A stretch of 7,727 nucleotides of DNA from Gammaproteobacteria bacterium. Its GTDB lineage: Bacteria; Pseudomonadota; Gammaproteobacteria; Xanthomonadales; Xanthomonadaceae. Of the stretch, positions 1 through 7,686 are shown one piece after another (positions within the stretch are counted from its first letter, which is position 1; each line of letters begins with the position of its first letter). The DNA is taken from positions 1-7,727 of the forward strand of contig JAHEBG010000045.1 of the NCBI GenBank assembly GCA_024642445.1, written 5' to 3'. Below the pieces are notes generated by a model that was given only the letters and a program-made list of their open reading frames with translations, did not search any database and had not been told where the DNA came from. Made by a program: the position numbers and the translations under genes.

Positions 1-1546
1 CGGTGTAGCGTTGTTCACTAAGCGCAGAACGCCACTCGCCGGGCTGCATCAATTTGTTCAGCCGAAAACGCGCTGGCTTATCGCCTTTATTAAGCAATAC
101 CAGTGCGCTCTGGTTTTTACCGGCGTATTGGAAAACCCGGTAAAACGCGGCGCGGTTGCCTTTCAGCTGCAGATTCAGCTGTAATCCGCGTTGCAGGGCG
201 GGGGATTCCCGCCGTACTTGCGCTATGCGTTGCAGGCCTTGGTAGATCGGATTTGTTGTGGCGCTATTGATGCGTTCTTGGCCGAAATAATTGCGATTGC
301 CTTCATGCTCGGTCTTTCCGCGCATAAACCCGATTTCAGAGCCGTAGTAAATGACCGGAATGCCGCGGGCGGTAAACAGCCAATTATGGGCGTCAATGAA
401 ACCGTTGTCGCTGGCATCCATGCGCGGCATATCGTGGTTGTCGTAGAAAGTCATCAAGGTGTAGGGGTCTTGGTATAGGCCGTCGTCCAGATGCAGGCCG
501 TCTGCCAAGGTTTCAAAGCCCGCCTGAGTACGGCTGAATACTTTGTCGATGCGCTCTTTCATCGGAAAATCGAGAACCGTTATGCCGCCGTTTTCCGACC
601 ATGTGAACGGCGCCAGTTTTTTGGCATCGTAATCAAAGGCCTCGGCAAACATGAAAAAACCCGGGCGGTAGCCACGGATGCGTGCGCTGAATTCGCGCCA
701 GAACGTCAAAGGCATGTGCTTGATGGTATCGATGCGGAATGCCGAAGCGCCGTCATTGATGAAGTTGATGTAGGCGTTACTCAGATAGTCCATCACGGCA
801 GGATTGGATTCGTTCAAATCCGAGAGCTGCACCATTTCGGTTTTACGGTTGTAAAACCGGTGTAACGGATTATGCTCGGGGTCAAGCTGATCGGCTGGCA
901 GGTTCTGATGGTCAGCAATCAGTTTGCCTTTGGCATCGAACAATTGTCCGAATTTGGGTTGCGCCACCGGCATACCGAAGGCCGGAGAGCCATGGTTCGC
1001 CACGATATCAAGGACTGTGCTGATGCCGCGATTGGCAAGAATGTACGTCAGCAGGCCGAAATCGAGGTCTACGCTGGGCAGATGCTCGTCAACGCGGGTG
1101 AAGTTGCTGCCCCAATAGCCGTGATAGCCGGTTTTGCCTTTGTCTTGAAAACGGCCTTTCCAGGTAACGGCATCGCCGCCGGTAAAGGCTTCGTCGGGGT
1201 TGTCTACAATCGGGGTTAGCCAAATCGCATCGAAACCCAGACCCTTGATGTAGTCGGCATTGGTTTCAATGCCTTTGAAATCACCGCCCAAGTAGCCGAT
1301 GTTGGCGCTTTCACCTTCAGGCGCGCCCGGTACCGGGCGATTGAAGGTATGCAAGGCCGGATCACTGCCGCCCTGGTCACGTTGATCGTTGCTCGGGTCG
1401 CCGTTGACGAAGCGGTCGGTCATCAGGAAATACACCGCGCGTTTGGCAAACGGCTCCAGTGTGCCGTAATACTCGTTGGCCGAGGCATTTCCGCACAGCA
1501 AAGCCATTATGGCCAGTGCAACAGCTTGTTGTCTCATACGCGGCAT
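1..1546 (-). CDS. Secreted GH13 alpha-amylase family glycosidase, partial (C-terminus beyond left edge)
   Basis: This is a retaining glycoside hydrolase of family 13, expected to cut alpha-1,4 bonds of starch or maltodextrins outside the inner membrane. Reading from ATG at 1546, 515 residues fit in the window with no stop. Residues 1-23 form a signal peptide (basic start MPRMRQQ, hydrophobic core, cleavage after ASA). Four GH13 conserved regions are visible: DIVANH (180-185), FRIDTIKH with nucleophile D273 (270-277), FAEAF with acid/base E302 (300-304), and FYDNHD with the catalytic-site Asp D372 (367-372). GFDAIWLTP (104-112) and a later GIPVIYYGSE also fit the TIM barrel. The ATG at 1546 is chosen because GAG lies 6 nt upstream; the ATG at 1537 (MRQQAV) is the alternative. 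The gene starts 7 nt after the MFS carrier stop, so the pair is probably one operon. A cyclomaltodextrinase or glucanotransferase specificity cannot be excluded. The C-terminal beta domain appears nearly complete, so few residues may be missing. Confidence 0.93.
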   Translation of the reverse strand, partial: MPRMRQQAVALAIMALLCGNASANEYYGTLEPFAKRAVYFLMTDRFVNGDPSNDQRDQGGSDPALHTFNRPVPGAPEGESANIGYLGGDFKGIETNADYIKGLGFDAIWLTPIVDNPDEAFTGGDAVTWKGRFQDKGKTGYHGYWGSNFTRVDEHLPSVDLDFGLLTYILANRGISTVLDIVANHGSPAFGMPVAQPKFGQLFDAKGKLIADHQNLPADQLDPEHNPLHRFYNRKTEMVQLSDLNESNPAVMDYLSNAYINFINDGASAFRIDTIKHMPLTFWREFSARIRGYRPGFFMFAEAFDYDAKKLAPFTWSENGGITVLDFPMKERIDKVFSRTQAGFETLADGLHLDDGLYQDPYTLMTFYDNHDMPRMDASDNGFIDAHNWLFTARGIPVIYYGSEIGFMRGKTEHEGNRNYFGQERINSATTNPIYQGLQRIAQVRRESPALQRGLQLNLQLKGNRAAFYRVFQYAGKNQSALVLLNKGDKPARFRLNKLMQPGEWRSALSEQRYT

Positions 1547-1553
1547 TGTGAAC

Positions 1554-3041
1554 TCAACCATGGCGGACGGGGGGTTCGGGCACACGCATGACGAACAGAC
1601 CGGCAATGATCAAGCTAACACCGCCGATGACCAAGGCATACACCGGCTGCGCCCCGAAAAACGATTTCAGGATAAAGCCCAAAAGGCTGGCCGCCACCAA
1701 TTGTGGGATAACGATGAAGAAGTTGAATATACCCATGTAAACGCCCATCTTCTCGGCAGGAATACTGTCCGATAAAAGCGCATACGGCAATGAAAGAATG
1801 GAAGCCCAGGCGATGCCCACGCCTACCATCGACAGCAGCAACAGTTTTGGATCGTTAATGAAGGCTATCGACAGCAATCCGATACCGCCAAGTACCGAAT
1901 TGATCAGATGGCTTTTGCGTAAGCCGAAGCGCTGAACCAGCTGAGGAATGGCGATGGCCCATATCGCGGCGAAACCGTTGTACGCAGCGAACAATACGCC
2001 AACCCAGTTGGCGCCTTCGTTGAATGCGGCCGATGACGTGTCGGTACTGCCAAAATGTATTTGGGTCACCGCGGCCGTGGTGTAAATCCACATGGCAAAC
2101 AAGGCGAACCAGGAAAAGAACTGCACCACAGCCAGACGACGCATGGCCGATGGCATGCCGTGCAGGTCACGCATGATGCTGGACAGCATGCCGTTGGTAG
2201 CCGTGTAGCTGCTGAGCAACGCCAAAAGGCCGTAGGTGGCTATGCCACCGGCAAGAATATACAGTTGCTTGTCCCACGCCATGCGCTCAATGATGAAAAC
2301 GCCGGCCAATCCCAACAGCAGGGCGACCCAAGCCAAGGAGCCTGTTTGCACAGGCGTTTCTGCTGATACCGTGCGTGCCATTTGCGGCGGCTCATAGTCG
2401 TTAAATTGCGCGAGTTCCTGCGGGGAGTATTCCTTGCTGCGCAATACCGTCCAAAGAATCGCCGACAGCATCACCACGCCGCCGGCATAGAACGCGTATT
2501 TCACCGTATCGGGCACATGTCCGGCTTCGGCGGTATTTGCCACGCCGAGCTTTTCCAGAATAAAAGGCAACATACTGGCAACAATAGAGCCTACGCCGAT
2601 GAAAAAACTTTGCATGGCATAGCCGCTGGGACGTTGTTGCGGCGAAAGTTGATCGCCAACGTAGGCACGGAACGGCTCCATCGAAATATTAATTGAGGCA
2701 TCCAGAATCCAGAGCATGCCGGCGGCCACCCATAGCGCGCCTACATTCGGAAATACGAACAATGCCATAGAGGCCAACACCGCACCCACCAGAAAATACG
2801 GGCGGCGGCGGCCGAGGCCGGTCCAGGTGCGGTCGGAAAGATAGCCAACAATCGGTTGCACAATCAGACCGGTTAGCGGCGCCGCAATCCAGAGCATGGG
2901 TATTTGGTCCATGTCGGCACCCAGCGTCTGGAAAATTCGACTGACGTTAGCATTTTGCAGGGCAAAGCCGAACTGAATACCGAGAAAGCCAAAACACATG
3001 TTCCAGATCTGCCAGAACGACAAGCGGGGTTTTTCGCGCAT
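1554..3041 (-). CDS. MFS sugar carrier, maltose/sucrose (GPH/SLC45-like) type
   Basis: A 495-residue inner-membrane protein with about 12 hydrophobic helices and a central hydrophilic loop near residues 201-235, expected to bring a disaccharide into the cytoplasm with H+ or Na+. The MFS motif A region reads GYLSDRTWTGLGRRRPYF (66-83). A second block, GIAWASILSLPYALLSDSIP (409-428) followed by KMGVYMGIFNFFIVIPQ (431-447), is typical of the proteobacterial maltose/sucrose carriers related to plant SUC and animal SLC45 proteins. The start at 3041 is supported by a GGGAG ribosome site 6 nt upstream. A secreted alpha-amylase begins 7 nt after its stop, which makes maltose or a short maltodextrin the likely substrate. 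Substrate is inferred from context: sucrose carriers share these motifs. No regulator, TonB receptor or cytoplasmic glucosidase is visible, and any such genes would lie beyond the left edge. Confidence 0.9.
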   Translation of the reverse strand: MREKPRLSFWQIWNMCFGFLGIQFGFALQNANVSRIFQTLGADMDQIPMLWIAAPLTGLIVQPIVGYLSDRTWTGLGRRRPYFLVGAVLASMALFVFPNVGALWVAAGMLWILDASINISMEPFRAYVGDQLSPQQRPSGYAMQSFFIGVGSIVASMLPFILEKLGVANTAEAGHVPDTVKYAFYAGGVVMLSAILWTVLRSKEYSPQELAQFNDYEPPQMARTVSAETPVQTGSLAWVALLLGLAGVFIIERMAWDKQLYILAGGIATYGLLALLSSYTATNGMLSSIMRDLHGMPSAMRRLAVVQFFSWFALFAMWIYTTAAVTQIHFGSTDTSSAAFNEGANWVGVLFAAYNGFAAIWAIAIPQLVQRFGLRKSHLINSVLGGIGLLSIAFINDPKLLLLSMVGVGIAWASILSLPYALLSDSIPAEKMGVYMGIFNFFIVIPQLVAASLLGFILKSFFGAQPVYALVIGGVSLIIAGLFVMRVPEPPVRHG

Positions 3042-3047
3042 GGCTCT

Positions 3048-3052
3048 CTCCC
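3048..3052 (-). promoter_or_regulatory. Ribosome binding site of the MFS carrier
   Basis: GGGAG read on the minus strand, 6 nt before the ATG at 3041. It lies within a short inverted repeat, CTCTC-GG-GAGAG (3057-3046). The 2-nt centre means at most a 4-bp hairpin could form, so strong occlusion of the site is unlikely. Confidence 0.7.
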
Positions 3053-3062
3053 GAGAGTAAAT

Positions 3063-3090
3063 ATTCTAATTCTGCAATGCTACGTGCATT
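3063..3090 (-). promoter_or_regulatory. Putative -10 element and adjoining operator-like palindrome of the MFS-amylase unit
   Basis: On the minus strand TAGAAT (3068-3063) matches the sigma-70 -10 consensus at five of six positions. No good -35 is found 16-18 nt upstream, as would fit a promoter needing an activator. Immediately upstream is the inverted repeat AATGC-N5-GCATT (3090-3076), where a dimeric regulator could overlap RNA polymerase. A start near 3056 would leave a leader of only about 15 nt, which is short. This is inference from pattern only. Confidence 0.25.
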
Positions 3091-3169
3091 CGCGCAGATT
3101 GCCTACCCTGTAGCCGGAATATCCAGGAATTTGAATACGTATGCACGTGGATGGGGGAAGAAAACAGCC

Positions 3170-3193
3170 AAAAAAAACCCCGCCGAAGCGGGG
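3170..3193 (-). terminator. Rho-independent terminator of the GDSL autotransporter
   Basis: Read on the minus strand: CCCCGC, loop TTCG, GCGGGG, then eight T residues. The perfect 6-bp G/C stem with a UUCG tetraloop and uninterrupted U tract is a textbook intrinsic terminator. It lies 22 bp after the autotransporter stop codon. It should insulate the esterase gene from the downstream sugar operon. There is no T run on the other side of the stem, so it acts in one direction only. Confidence 0.92.
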
Positions 3194-3215
3194 CTTGAAA
3201 CGGTGGGTTGCACCA

Positions 3216-5102
3216 TCAGAAGGTTTTGCGGATACCGACGCTGATGCTGTCGTTGTCTTGCGCATTGTTTCCCGAACGTGCACGGTAGCTGATGTAGCCG
3301 TCGAAGCCTTCGCTGAACTGCACGGTAGCGCCCAGGTTCCAGTCGATATAGCTGTCATCGCTTGGGGCGAAGCCCGGCAGGCTGAAGCTGCCTGGCAAGG
3401 AAGCCGTACCGCCGCGTACAAAGGTCTGGTCGTTGTTGCTTTCATTTACCCAGGCTACGCGTACGAACGGTTTGAAGCTGTCGAAGCTTCCCGAGAACTG
3501 ATAACCGACATGGGTCAAGTTGCTGTCGCGGGTGAATGCGTCGAAACGCATCGCTGTGGCGCTGTTGCCGTTTTCGACATAGGCTTCCACTTCAGCTTTG
3601 TTAACTTCAACGCCAGCGAATGGACCGTGGGTGAAGGAATCGCCTTTAAATACGTAGCCTACTTCCAAGGTGCCGCTCTGGTGGCTGATGCCGGTGTTGC
3701 CGGTTTCAACACGAGTGCTGGCATTCAAGTTGATGGCGCGCCGAATTTCCATATCGGTGCTACCGCCGCTTAAGGCTACACGACCGTACAGGCCGTTGAC
3801 TTCGTATTGTGCGAACACACCGAACAGCACCGAGCTGCCGTCGTATTCTGCCAATCCACCGGTTGTGGCTTCGCTGTTGTTCAGGGTAGCGGCTACACCG
3901 AAGGTGGCACCTTCGCTCATGCGGTACGTGGCGCCAACATTCAAGCCAACAGAATCGCCCTCTAGTGCCGGATTGTAACTGCTGCCTTCAATATTTTGCT
4001 GCCCGAACTGGGCTGTGGCAAATCCGCGAACTTTACCCACTTCGCTGCCGGCGGCCCATTCCGAATCCAAGGCATCGCTAATGGCGGTATTGTGGCTAAA
4101 GGCCGACTGCAACGCCACTTCAGGCGCCAAAGAAACCAGGCCAGGCGCGCTCAATGTGGCATACACCACATTTGCCAGCAATTGGTGCGCGCCACCGGTT
4201 GGGTGAATTGGATCAGCGAAAAGGTAGCTGGTGTTGGTGCCGGCGGCGTAAGTCCATGCCGCGCCGGAACCGGCCGGGCCGCAAGCGCCAGCGGTTGGCG
4301 CACCACCCAAGCCAGGGCCTGTGCTACAGGCCATGCCGGTGACATTGGTGAAACCGAAAGCAGCTGGGTTGGCCAGCACTTCGTTGATCAGGCCATAAGT
4401 ATTGATGGCAACGATACCGTCGTAGTTATTCGAAAGCGCGGTGAGCGCGCCCTCAAAGTTGAGGTTGTAAATGGTGGTCAGTGCCGAAGCGCCGGCCTGG
4501 TTGGCGGTGCCCACGTTGGCTGGGGTTTTGCCCAGATCGGGTAAGTTGTAGACCACTACGATTTTGGCGCCCGCTGCCAATAAGGCACCCGCCAAGCCTA
4601 CGGTTACTTGTGCCGATTGACCGGCATAGGCTTGTGCGGCACCGGCAGAAATGCCGGAGCCGGTCAGAATATCGTTGGCACCGGCCCAAATGGTATAGAC
4701 CTTGTTCGGATCAACAGAACCGCCGTTGGCGGCAATGTAGCCCGCAACTTGGCTCTGTACCGAGGGGAATGGCAAGTAACAATTGAATGGACCGGCCAAG
4801 GTAACTGTGCCATTGTTCATGGCGCAGGCGCCGGCAAAGGCGTAGTTGCTGCCGCCGGCCAAGCTATTGCTCTGCGGACCCAAGCCCAACATCAAGGACA
4901 GGTAGTCGGAATGGGTGGTGTCCGGGTTGGTGGTCCAGGCATTACCAATGGCGGTGAACGGATTGCCGTCCGCAGCAGCGGTATTGCCCACGTCAGATAA
5001 GCTGTCGCCGAAAGTGACCACTTGATTGAATTGTTGTGCTTGCGCGGCGGTGCTGGCGGTAAGTGCCAAAGCCAGCGCGGCGGATAGGTGGGATAAACGC
5101 AT
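3216..5102 (-). CDS. GDSL/SGNH esterase-lipase autotransporter (EstA-like)
   Basis: A 628-residue type Va autotransporter whose passenger is a serine esterase displayed on the cell surface; related proteins such as Pseudomonas EstA hydrolyse short- to medium-chain esters and lipids. Residues 1-22 are a signal peptide ending AQA. The passenger carries SGNH block I, TFGDSLSDVGNT, with nucleophile S34; a block II region GGSNYAFAGA (84-93); block III WAGAND with N143; and block V DPIHP with D297 and H300. Four cysteines form two close pairs, C93/C108 and C259/C274, plausibly periplasmic disulfides. From about residue 345 to the end come amphipathic beta strands of an autotransporter barrel, ending in IRKTF with the terminal Phe used for outer-membrane assembly. 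The ATG at 5102 has AGAGG 6 nt upstream and puts the signal peptide at the N-terminus. An in-frame TTG at 5165 would add 21 residues before the signal and is disfavoured. The gene stands alone, with its own terminator. The exact substrate is unknown. Confidence 0.94.
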   Translation of the reverse strand: MRLSHLSAALALALTASTAAQAQQFNQVVTFGDSLSDVGNTAAADGNPFTAIGNAWTTNPDTTHSDYLSLMLGLGPQSNSLAGGSNYAFAGACAMNNGTVTLAGPFNCYLPFPSVQSQVAGYIAANGGSVDPNKVYTIWAGANDILTGSGISAGAAQAYAGQSAQVTVGLAGALLAAGAKIVVVYNLPDLGKTPANVGTANQAGASALTTIYNLNFEGALTALSNNYDGIVAINTYGLINEVLANPAAFGFTNVTGMACSTGPGLGGAPTAGACGPAGSGAAWTYAAGTNTSYLFADPIHPTGGAHQLLANVVYATLSAPGLVSLAPEVALQSAFSHNTAISDALDSEWAAGSEVGKVRGFATAQFGQQNIEGSSYNPALEGDSVGLNVGATYRMSEGATFGVAATLNNSEATTGGLAEYDGSSVLFGVFAQYEVNGLYGRVALSGGSTDMEIRRAINLNASTRVETGNTGISHQSGTLEVGYVFKGDSFTHGPFAGVEVNKAEVEAYVENGNSATAMRFDAFTRDSNLTHVGYQFSGSFDSFKPFVRVAWVNESNNDQTFVRGGTASLPGSFSLPGFAPSDDSYIDWNLGATVQFSEGFDGYISYRARSGNNAQDNDSISVGIRKTF

Positions 5103-5108
5103 GGGAAG

Positions 5109-5113
5109 CCTCT
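5109..5113 (-). promoter_or_regulatory. Ribosome binding site fixing the autotransporter start
   Basis: AGAGG on the minus strand, 6 nt before the ATG at 5102. It supports this start over the upstream in-frame TTG at 5165, which has only a poorly spaced AAGG 2 nt before it. Confidence 0.65.
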
Positions 5114-5149
5114 CTGAGTGATAATTTGGATGTGATATGCCCAAGCAGT

Positions 5150-5176
5150 AGCGTAAAAAACTCAATACCTTACGCT
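5150..5176 (-). repeat. Inverted repeat AGCGTAA-N13-TTACGCT upstream of the autotransporter
   Basis: Two perfect 7-bp arms (5150-5156 and 5170-5176) whose centres lie 20 bp apart, about two helical turns, 48-74 bp upstream of the esterase start. The position suits an operator for a dimeric regulator or a leader hairpin. No convincing sigma-70 promoter was recognised in the 5103-5263 gap, so its relation to the transcription start cannot be placed. Confidence 0.4.
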
Positions 5177-5263
5177 TTCGCTGCCCATACCCGCGCGCAT
5201 TGTCGCAGGCAGTGCCCCTACATTAATACAAATTTTACAAGCTGGCTAGAGGATTTGCTCTAT

Positions 5264-5797
5264 TTACGGCAGAATCCGGGCGTTTTTAGCCCGTTGCCGC
5301 CGCGAACGGAATTGTTGGGCTTCGTATTGGCCGAATAGCCACAGGCCATGCAGCACCACGGCGGTTATCAAACCCAAGACCAAGCCGCCTAAAATCAGGG
5401 CAAGTGCGCCATCCAAGGCGGGACTACGTTCGGGCAAATGAAGAAAGTGGGCCAGCCAGTCGCCCAAAAAATAGGTACTTAAGTATATTGGCCCGGCGGT
5501 TAATGGATTGGTGATCATTTGCAGACCCACCATCAGGGTTAAGTTGGCGCGGGCAAACCACGCCACTGCCAGTGCAATCAGAATCTGCAAGCCATAACTG
5601 GGCATGTAGGCCAGCAAGCTGCCTAAATACAGTGCACGCAACACCGGTGCGTTCTTGAACGACCACAAGTATGGGCGCTTCAGGGTGAAGCGGGAAAAGG
5701 ATTTAATGATGGGGTAGCGGCGGATGTTGGCACGGCGGGGTAAAGGTTTCAGCCAAGCACGGATGCGCATGCGCCGCTGCAACCACTGCTTGTCCAT
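5264..5797 (-). CDS. DUF2062 family inner-membrane protein
   Basis: A 177-residue protein of unknown function, recognised as DUF2062. Residues 1-49 are strongly basic and soluble. Hydrophobic segments follow at about 51-82, 88-117 and 128-155, then a basic tail (163-173). Family-like features are the Pro/Gly-rich first segment (MPSYGLQ, 65-71), RANL (83-86), and TNPLTAGPIY (96-105) at the start of the second segment. The ATG at 5797 shares its A with the TGA stop of mnmG (TGATG) and lacks a clear ribosome site of its own, so it is probably translated by coupling to mnmG. The two basic ends suggest both soluble parts are cytoplasmic, under the positive-inside rule, though three segments would leave the ends on opposite sides, so one segment may be re-entrant. 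No catalytic motif is visible and no function is assigned. Downstream there is only a weak 5-bp hairpin. Confidence 0.85.
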   Translation of the reverse strand: MDKQWLQRRMRIRAWLKPLPRRANIRRYPIIKSFSRFTLKRPYLWSFKNAPVLRALYLGSLLAYMPSYGLQILIALAVAWFARANLTLMVGLQMITNPLTAGPIYLSTYFLGDWLAHFLHLPERSPALDGALALILGGLVLGLITAVVLHGLWLFGQYEAQQFRSRRQRAKNARILP

Positions 5798-7677
5798 CAG
5801 GCCGCCCGGCGGCGTTTAGTAAGTTGAATCAGCAGCAAGGAAATCGCCGCAGGGGTCATGCCAGGAATGCGTTGCGCCTGCCCCAGGGTTTGTGGGCGCA
5901 CTTGATTGAGTTTGCCTTGCAGCTCTTTCGATAGGCCTGGAATGCCGTCAAATACGAAATCTTCCGGAAACACCGTGGCTTCGCTTTTCTTCTGCTTGGC
6001 GATATCGTCGTTTTGGCGGGTGAGGTATCCGGCGTACTTCACGGAAATTTCCACTTGTTCGGCAACCGCTTGCTGGGCATGCGCAGGGCCAAATGCAGGA
6101 ATTTCGGTGAGTAAGCGGTAGTTAATTTCCGGGCGCTTCATTAATTCCAGCGCCGTGCTTTCACGAGACAGCGTGATACCTGCGTTTTGCTCTAGTGCGT
6201 TGGCCAGCGCATTGCCCGGCACAACCCACAGCGCTTGCAGCCGCGCACTCTCTGTTTCGATGGCTTCCATCTTGCGTGAAAAGGCCTGCCATCGATGCTC
6301 GTCAATAATGCCCATGGCCTGCGCCACAGGCGTTAAGCGCGCATCGGCATTGTCTTCACGCAGCTGCAGACGGTATTCGGCACGCGAGGTGAACATCCGG
6401 TACGGCTCGGTGGTGCCATGGGTAATCAGGTCGTCAACCAAAACGCCGATATAGGCTTCATCGCGACGCGGCGACCAGGCCGGCAGCTGCTGTACCAAGC
6501 GTGCGGCATTCAAGCCGGCCAGCAGACCTTGGGCTGCCGCTTCCTCGTAACCTGTGGTGCCGTTGATCTGCCCGGCAAAAAACAGGCCAGCAACGGCCTT
6601 GGTTTCCAGTGACGCTTTCAGGCCGCGCGGATCGAAATAATCGTACTCGATGGCATAGCCGGGGCGGGTGATGTGCGCCTTTTCGAAGCCGCGGATGGAG
6701 TGCACCAAAGCCAATTGCACATCGTACGGTAGCGAAGTTGAAATGCCGTTCGGGTAGATTTCAAAGGTGTTCAGGCCTTCCGGCTCGATAAAAATCTGAT
6801 GAGAGCTTTTATCGGCGAAGCGGACAATCTTGTCTTCGATGGACGGACAATAGCGCGGGCCAATGCCTTCAATCACCCCGGAATACATGGGTGAGCGATC
6901 CAGCCCGCCACGGATGATGTCGTGGGTGTTGGCGTTGGTGTGGGTAATCCAACAGCTGACCTGCTGCGGATGTTCCTTGCCGGTAGCCATGTAGCTGAAA
7001 CTCTGAATCGGGCTATCGCCGGGCTGTTCTTCAAACGCCGAATAATCCAGGCTGCGGCCGTCAATGCGGGGCGGCGTACCGGTTTTCAAGCGGTCGACGG
7101 TAAACGCGCCTTCACGCAGACGCTCGGCAAGGCGGATGGACGGCGGATCGCCGGCGCGGCCGCCGGCAAAGTTGCTCATACCCACATGGATTTTACCGGC
7201 CAGAAAGGTGCCGGCAGTTAAAACAATGGCATTGGCCGCAAAGCGCAACCCGCTTTGGGTAATGACCGCGGTGGCACGGCCGCTTTCCATCACGATATCG
7301 TCCACAGCCTGTTGGAACAACCACAGGTTTTCTTGCGATTCCACGGCCTTTCGGATAAAGGCTTTATACAGCGCGCGATCCGCTTGGGCGCGTGTGGCGC
7401 GAACGGCCGGGCCTTTGGACGCATTCAGTGTTCGCCATTGGATGCCGGCATGGTCGGCGGCCGTGGCCATGATGCCACCGAGGGCATCGATTTCCTTGAC
7501 CAAATGGCCTTTGCCGATGCCGCCAATGGCTGGGTTGCAGCTCATGGCGCCCACGGTATCGATGTTGTGGGTGAGCAGCAGCGTGCGTGCACCGGCGCGC
7601 GCCGAAGCAAGCGCCGCCTCGGTACCGGCATGGCCGCCACCAATCACAATGACATCAAAGGTCTGGGTAAGGTTCAT
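5797..7677 (-). CDS. mnmG: tRNA uridine-5-carboxymethylaminomethyl(34) synthesis enzyme MnmG (GidA)
   Basis: The FAD-binding subunit of the MnmE-MnmG complex, which installs the carboxymethylaminomethyl group at C5 of wobble uridine U34 in several tRNAs, using methylene-tetrahydrofolate, FAD and NADH in the cytoplasm. The 626 residues match the family length (about 629 in E. coli). The N-terminal Rossmann motif is [12 protein letters not shown] (9-20). Both functionally important cysteines are in the E. coli positions: C47 in MSCNPAIGG and C277 in RYCPSIEDK. The second family signature, [20 protein letters not shown], covers 363-382. The helical C-terminal domain that contacts MnmE and tRNA is intact. 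The agreement of both cysteine positions fixes the start at 7677, although no good ribosome site is seen upstream. Its stop overlaps the DUF2062 start. The usual partners rsmG, parA and parB do not follow it here. Confidence 0.98.
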   Translation of the reverse strand: MNLTQTFDVIVIGGGHAGTEAALASARAGARTLLLTHNIDTVGAMSCNPAIGGIGKGHLVKEIDALGGIMATAADHAGIQWRTLNASKGPAVRATRAQADRALYKAFIRKAVESQENLWLFQQAVDDIVMESGRATAVITQSGLRFAANAIVLTAGTFLAGKIHVGMSNFAGGRAGDPPSIRLAERLREGAFTVDRLKTGTPPRIDGRSLDYSAFEEQPGDSPIQSFSYMATGKEHPQQVSCWITHTNANTHDIIRGGLDRSPMYSGVIEGIGPRYCPSIEDKIVRFADKSSHQIFIEPEGLNTFEIYPNGISTSLPYDVQLALVHSIRGFEKAHITRPGYAIEYDYFDPRGLKASLETKAVAGLFFAGQINGTTGYEEAAAQGLLAGLNAARLVQQLPAWSPRRDEAYIGVLVDDLITHGTTEPYRMFTSRAEYRLQLREDNADARLTPVAQAMGIIDEHRWQAFSRKMEAIETESARLQALWVVPGNALANALEQNAGITLSRESTALELMKRPEINYRLLTEIPAFGPAHAQQAVAEQVEISVKYAGYLTRQNDDIAKQKKSEATVFPEDFVFDGIPGLSKELQGKLNQVRPQTLGQAQRIPGMTPAAISLLLIQLTKRRRAA

Positions 7678-7686
7678 AGGGCGCTA

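Larger units (their letters stand above)
5103..5263. other. Intergenic region between the DUF2062 gene and the autotransporter
   Basis: This 161-bp gap holds the AGCGTAA inverted repeat, the autotransporter ribosome site, and a weak hairpin TAGAG-N6-CTCTA (5262-5247) just after the DUF2062 stop. That hairpin has only five pairs and no T run, so it is a poor terminator candidate, and read-through from mnmG into the esterase cannot be excluded. An A/T-rich stretch at about 5222-5240 could be part of a promoter but gives no well-spaced hexamer pair. Confidence 0.6.

Noticed and set aside
1441..1546. A lipoprotein signal in the amylase N-terminus (cysteine at residue 18, MALLCGN)
   Set aside because: The residue before the cysteine is Leu rather than Gly, Ala or Ser, and a good signal peptidase I site (ASA then NE) follows five residues later.
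191..1591. Several plus-strand open frames of 80-124 codons opposite the amylase
   Set aside because: The minus strand carries all GH13 catalytic motifs in a single uninterrupted frame; the plus-strand frames show no recognisable protein features.
3141..3773. A 210-codon open frame on the plus strand opposite the 3' part of the esterase gene
   Set aside because: It lies antisense to the clearly recognisable autotransporter barrel, begins inside the terminator region, and its protein resembles no family I know. It is explained by codon bias of the real gene.
3996..4544. A 182-codon plus-strand open frame opposite the esterase passenger
   Set aside because: Antisense shadow over conserved GDSL coding sequence, with a low-complexity Gly/Ala/Arg composition and no domain.
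5103..5165. A 21-residue N-terminal extension of the autotransporter from TTG at 5165
   Set aside because: It would place a non-hydrophobic segment before the signal peptide, uses a rarer start codon and lacks a well-spaced ribosome site, whereas ATG at 5102 has one.
5181..5212. CTGCC and GGCAG inverted arms with a 22-nt spacer in the esterase upstream region
   Set aside because: Five-base arms at this distance in G/C-rich sequence are expected by chance.
5247..5262. Hairpin TAGAG-N6-CTCTA after the DUF2062 stop as an intrinsic terminator
   Set aside because: Only five pairs, mostly weak, and no U tract follows; it was not called a terminator.
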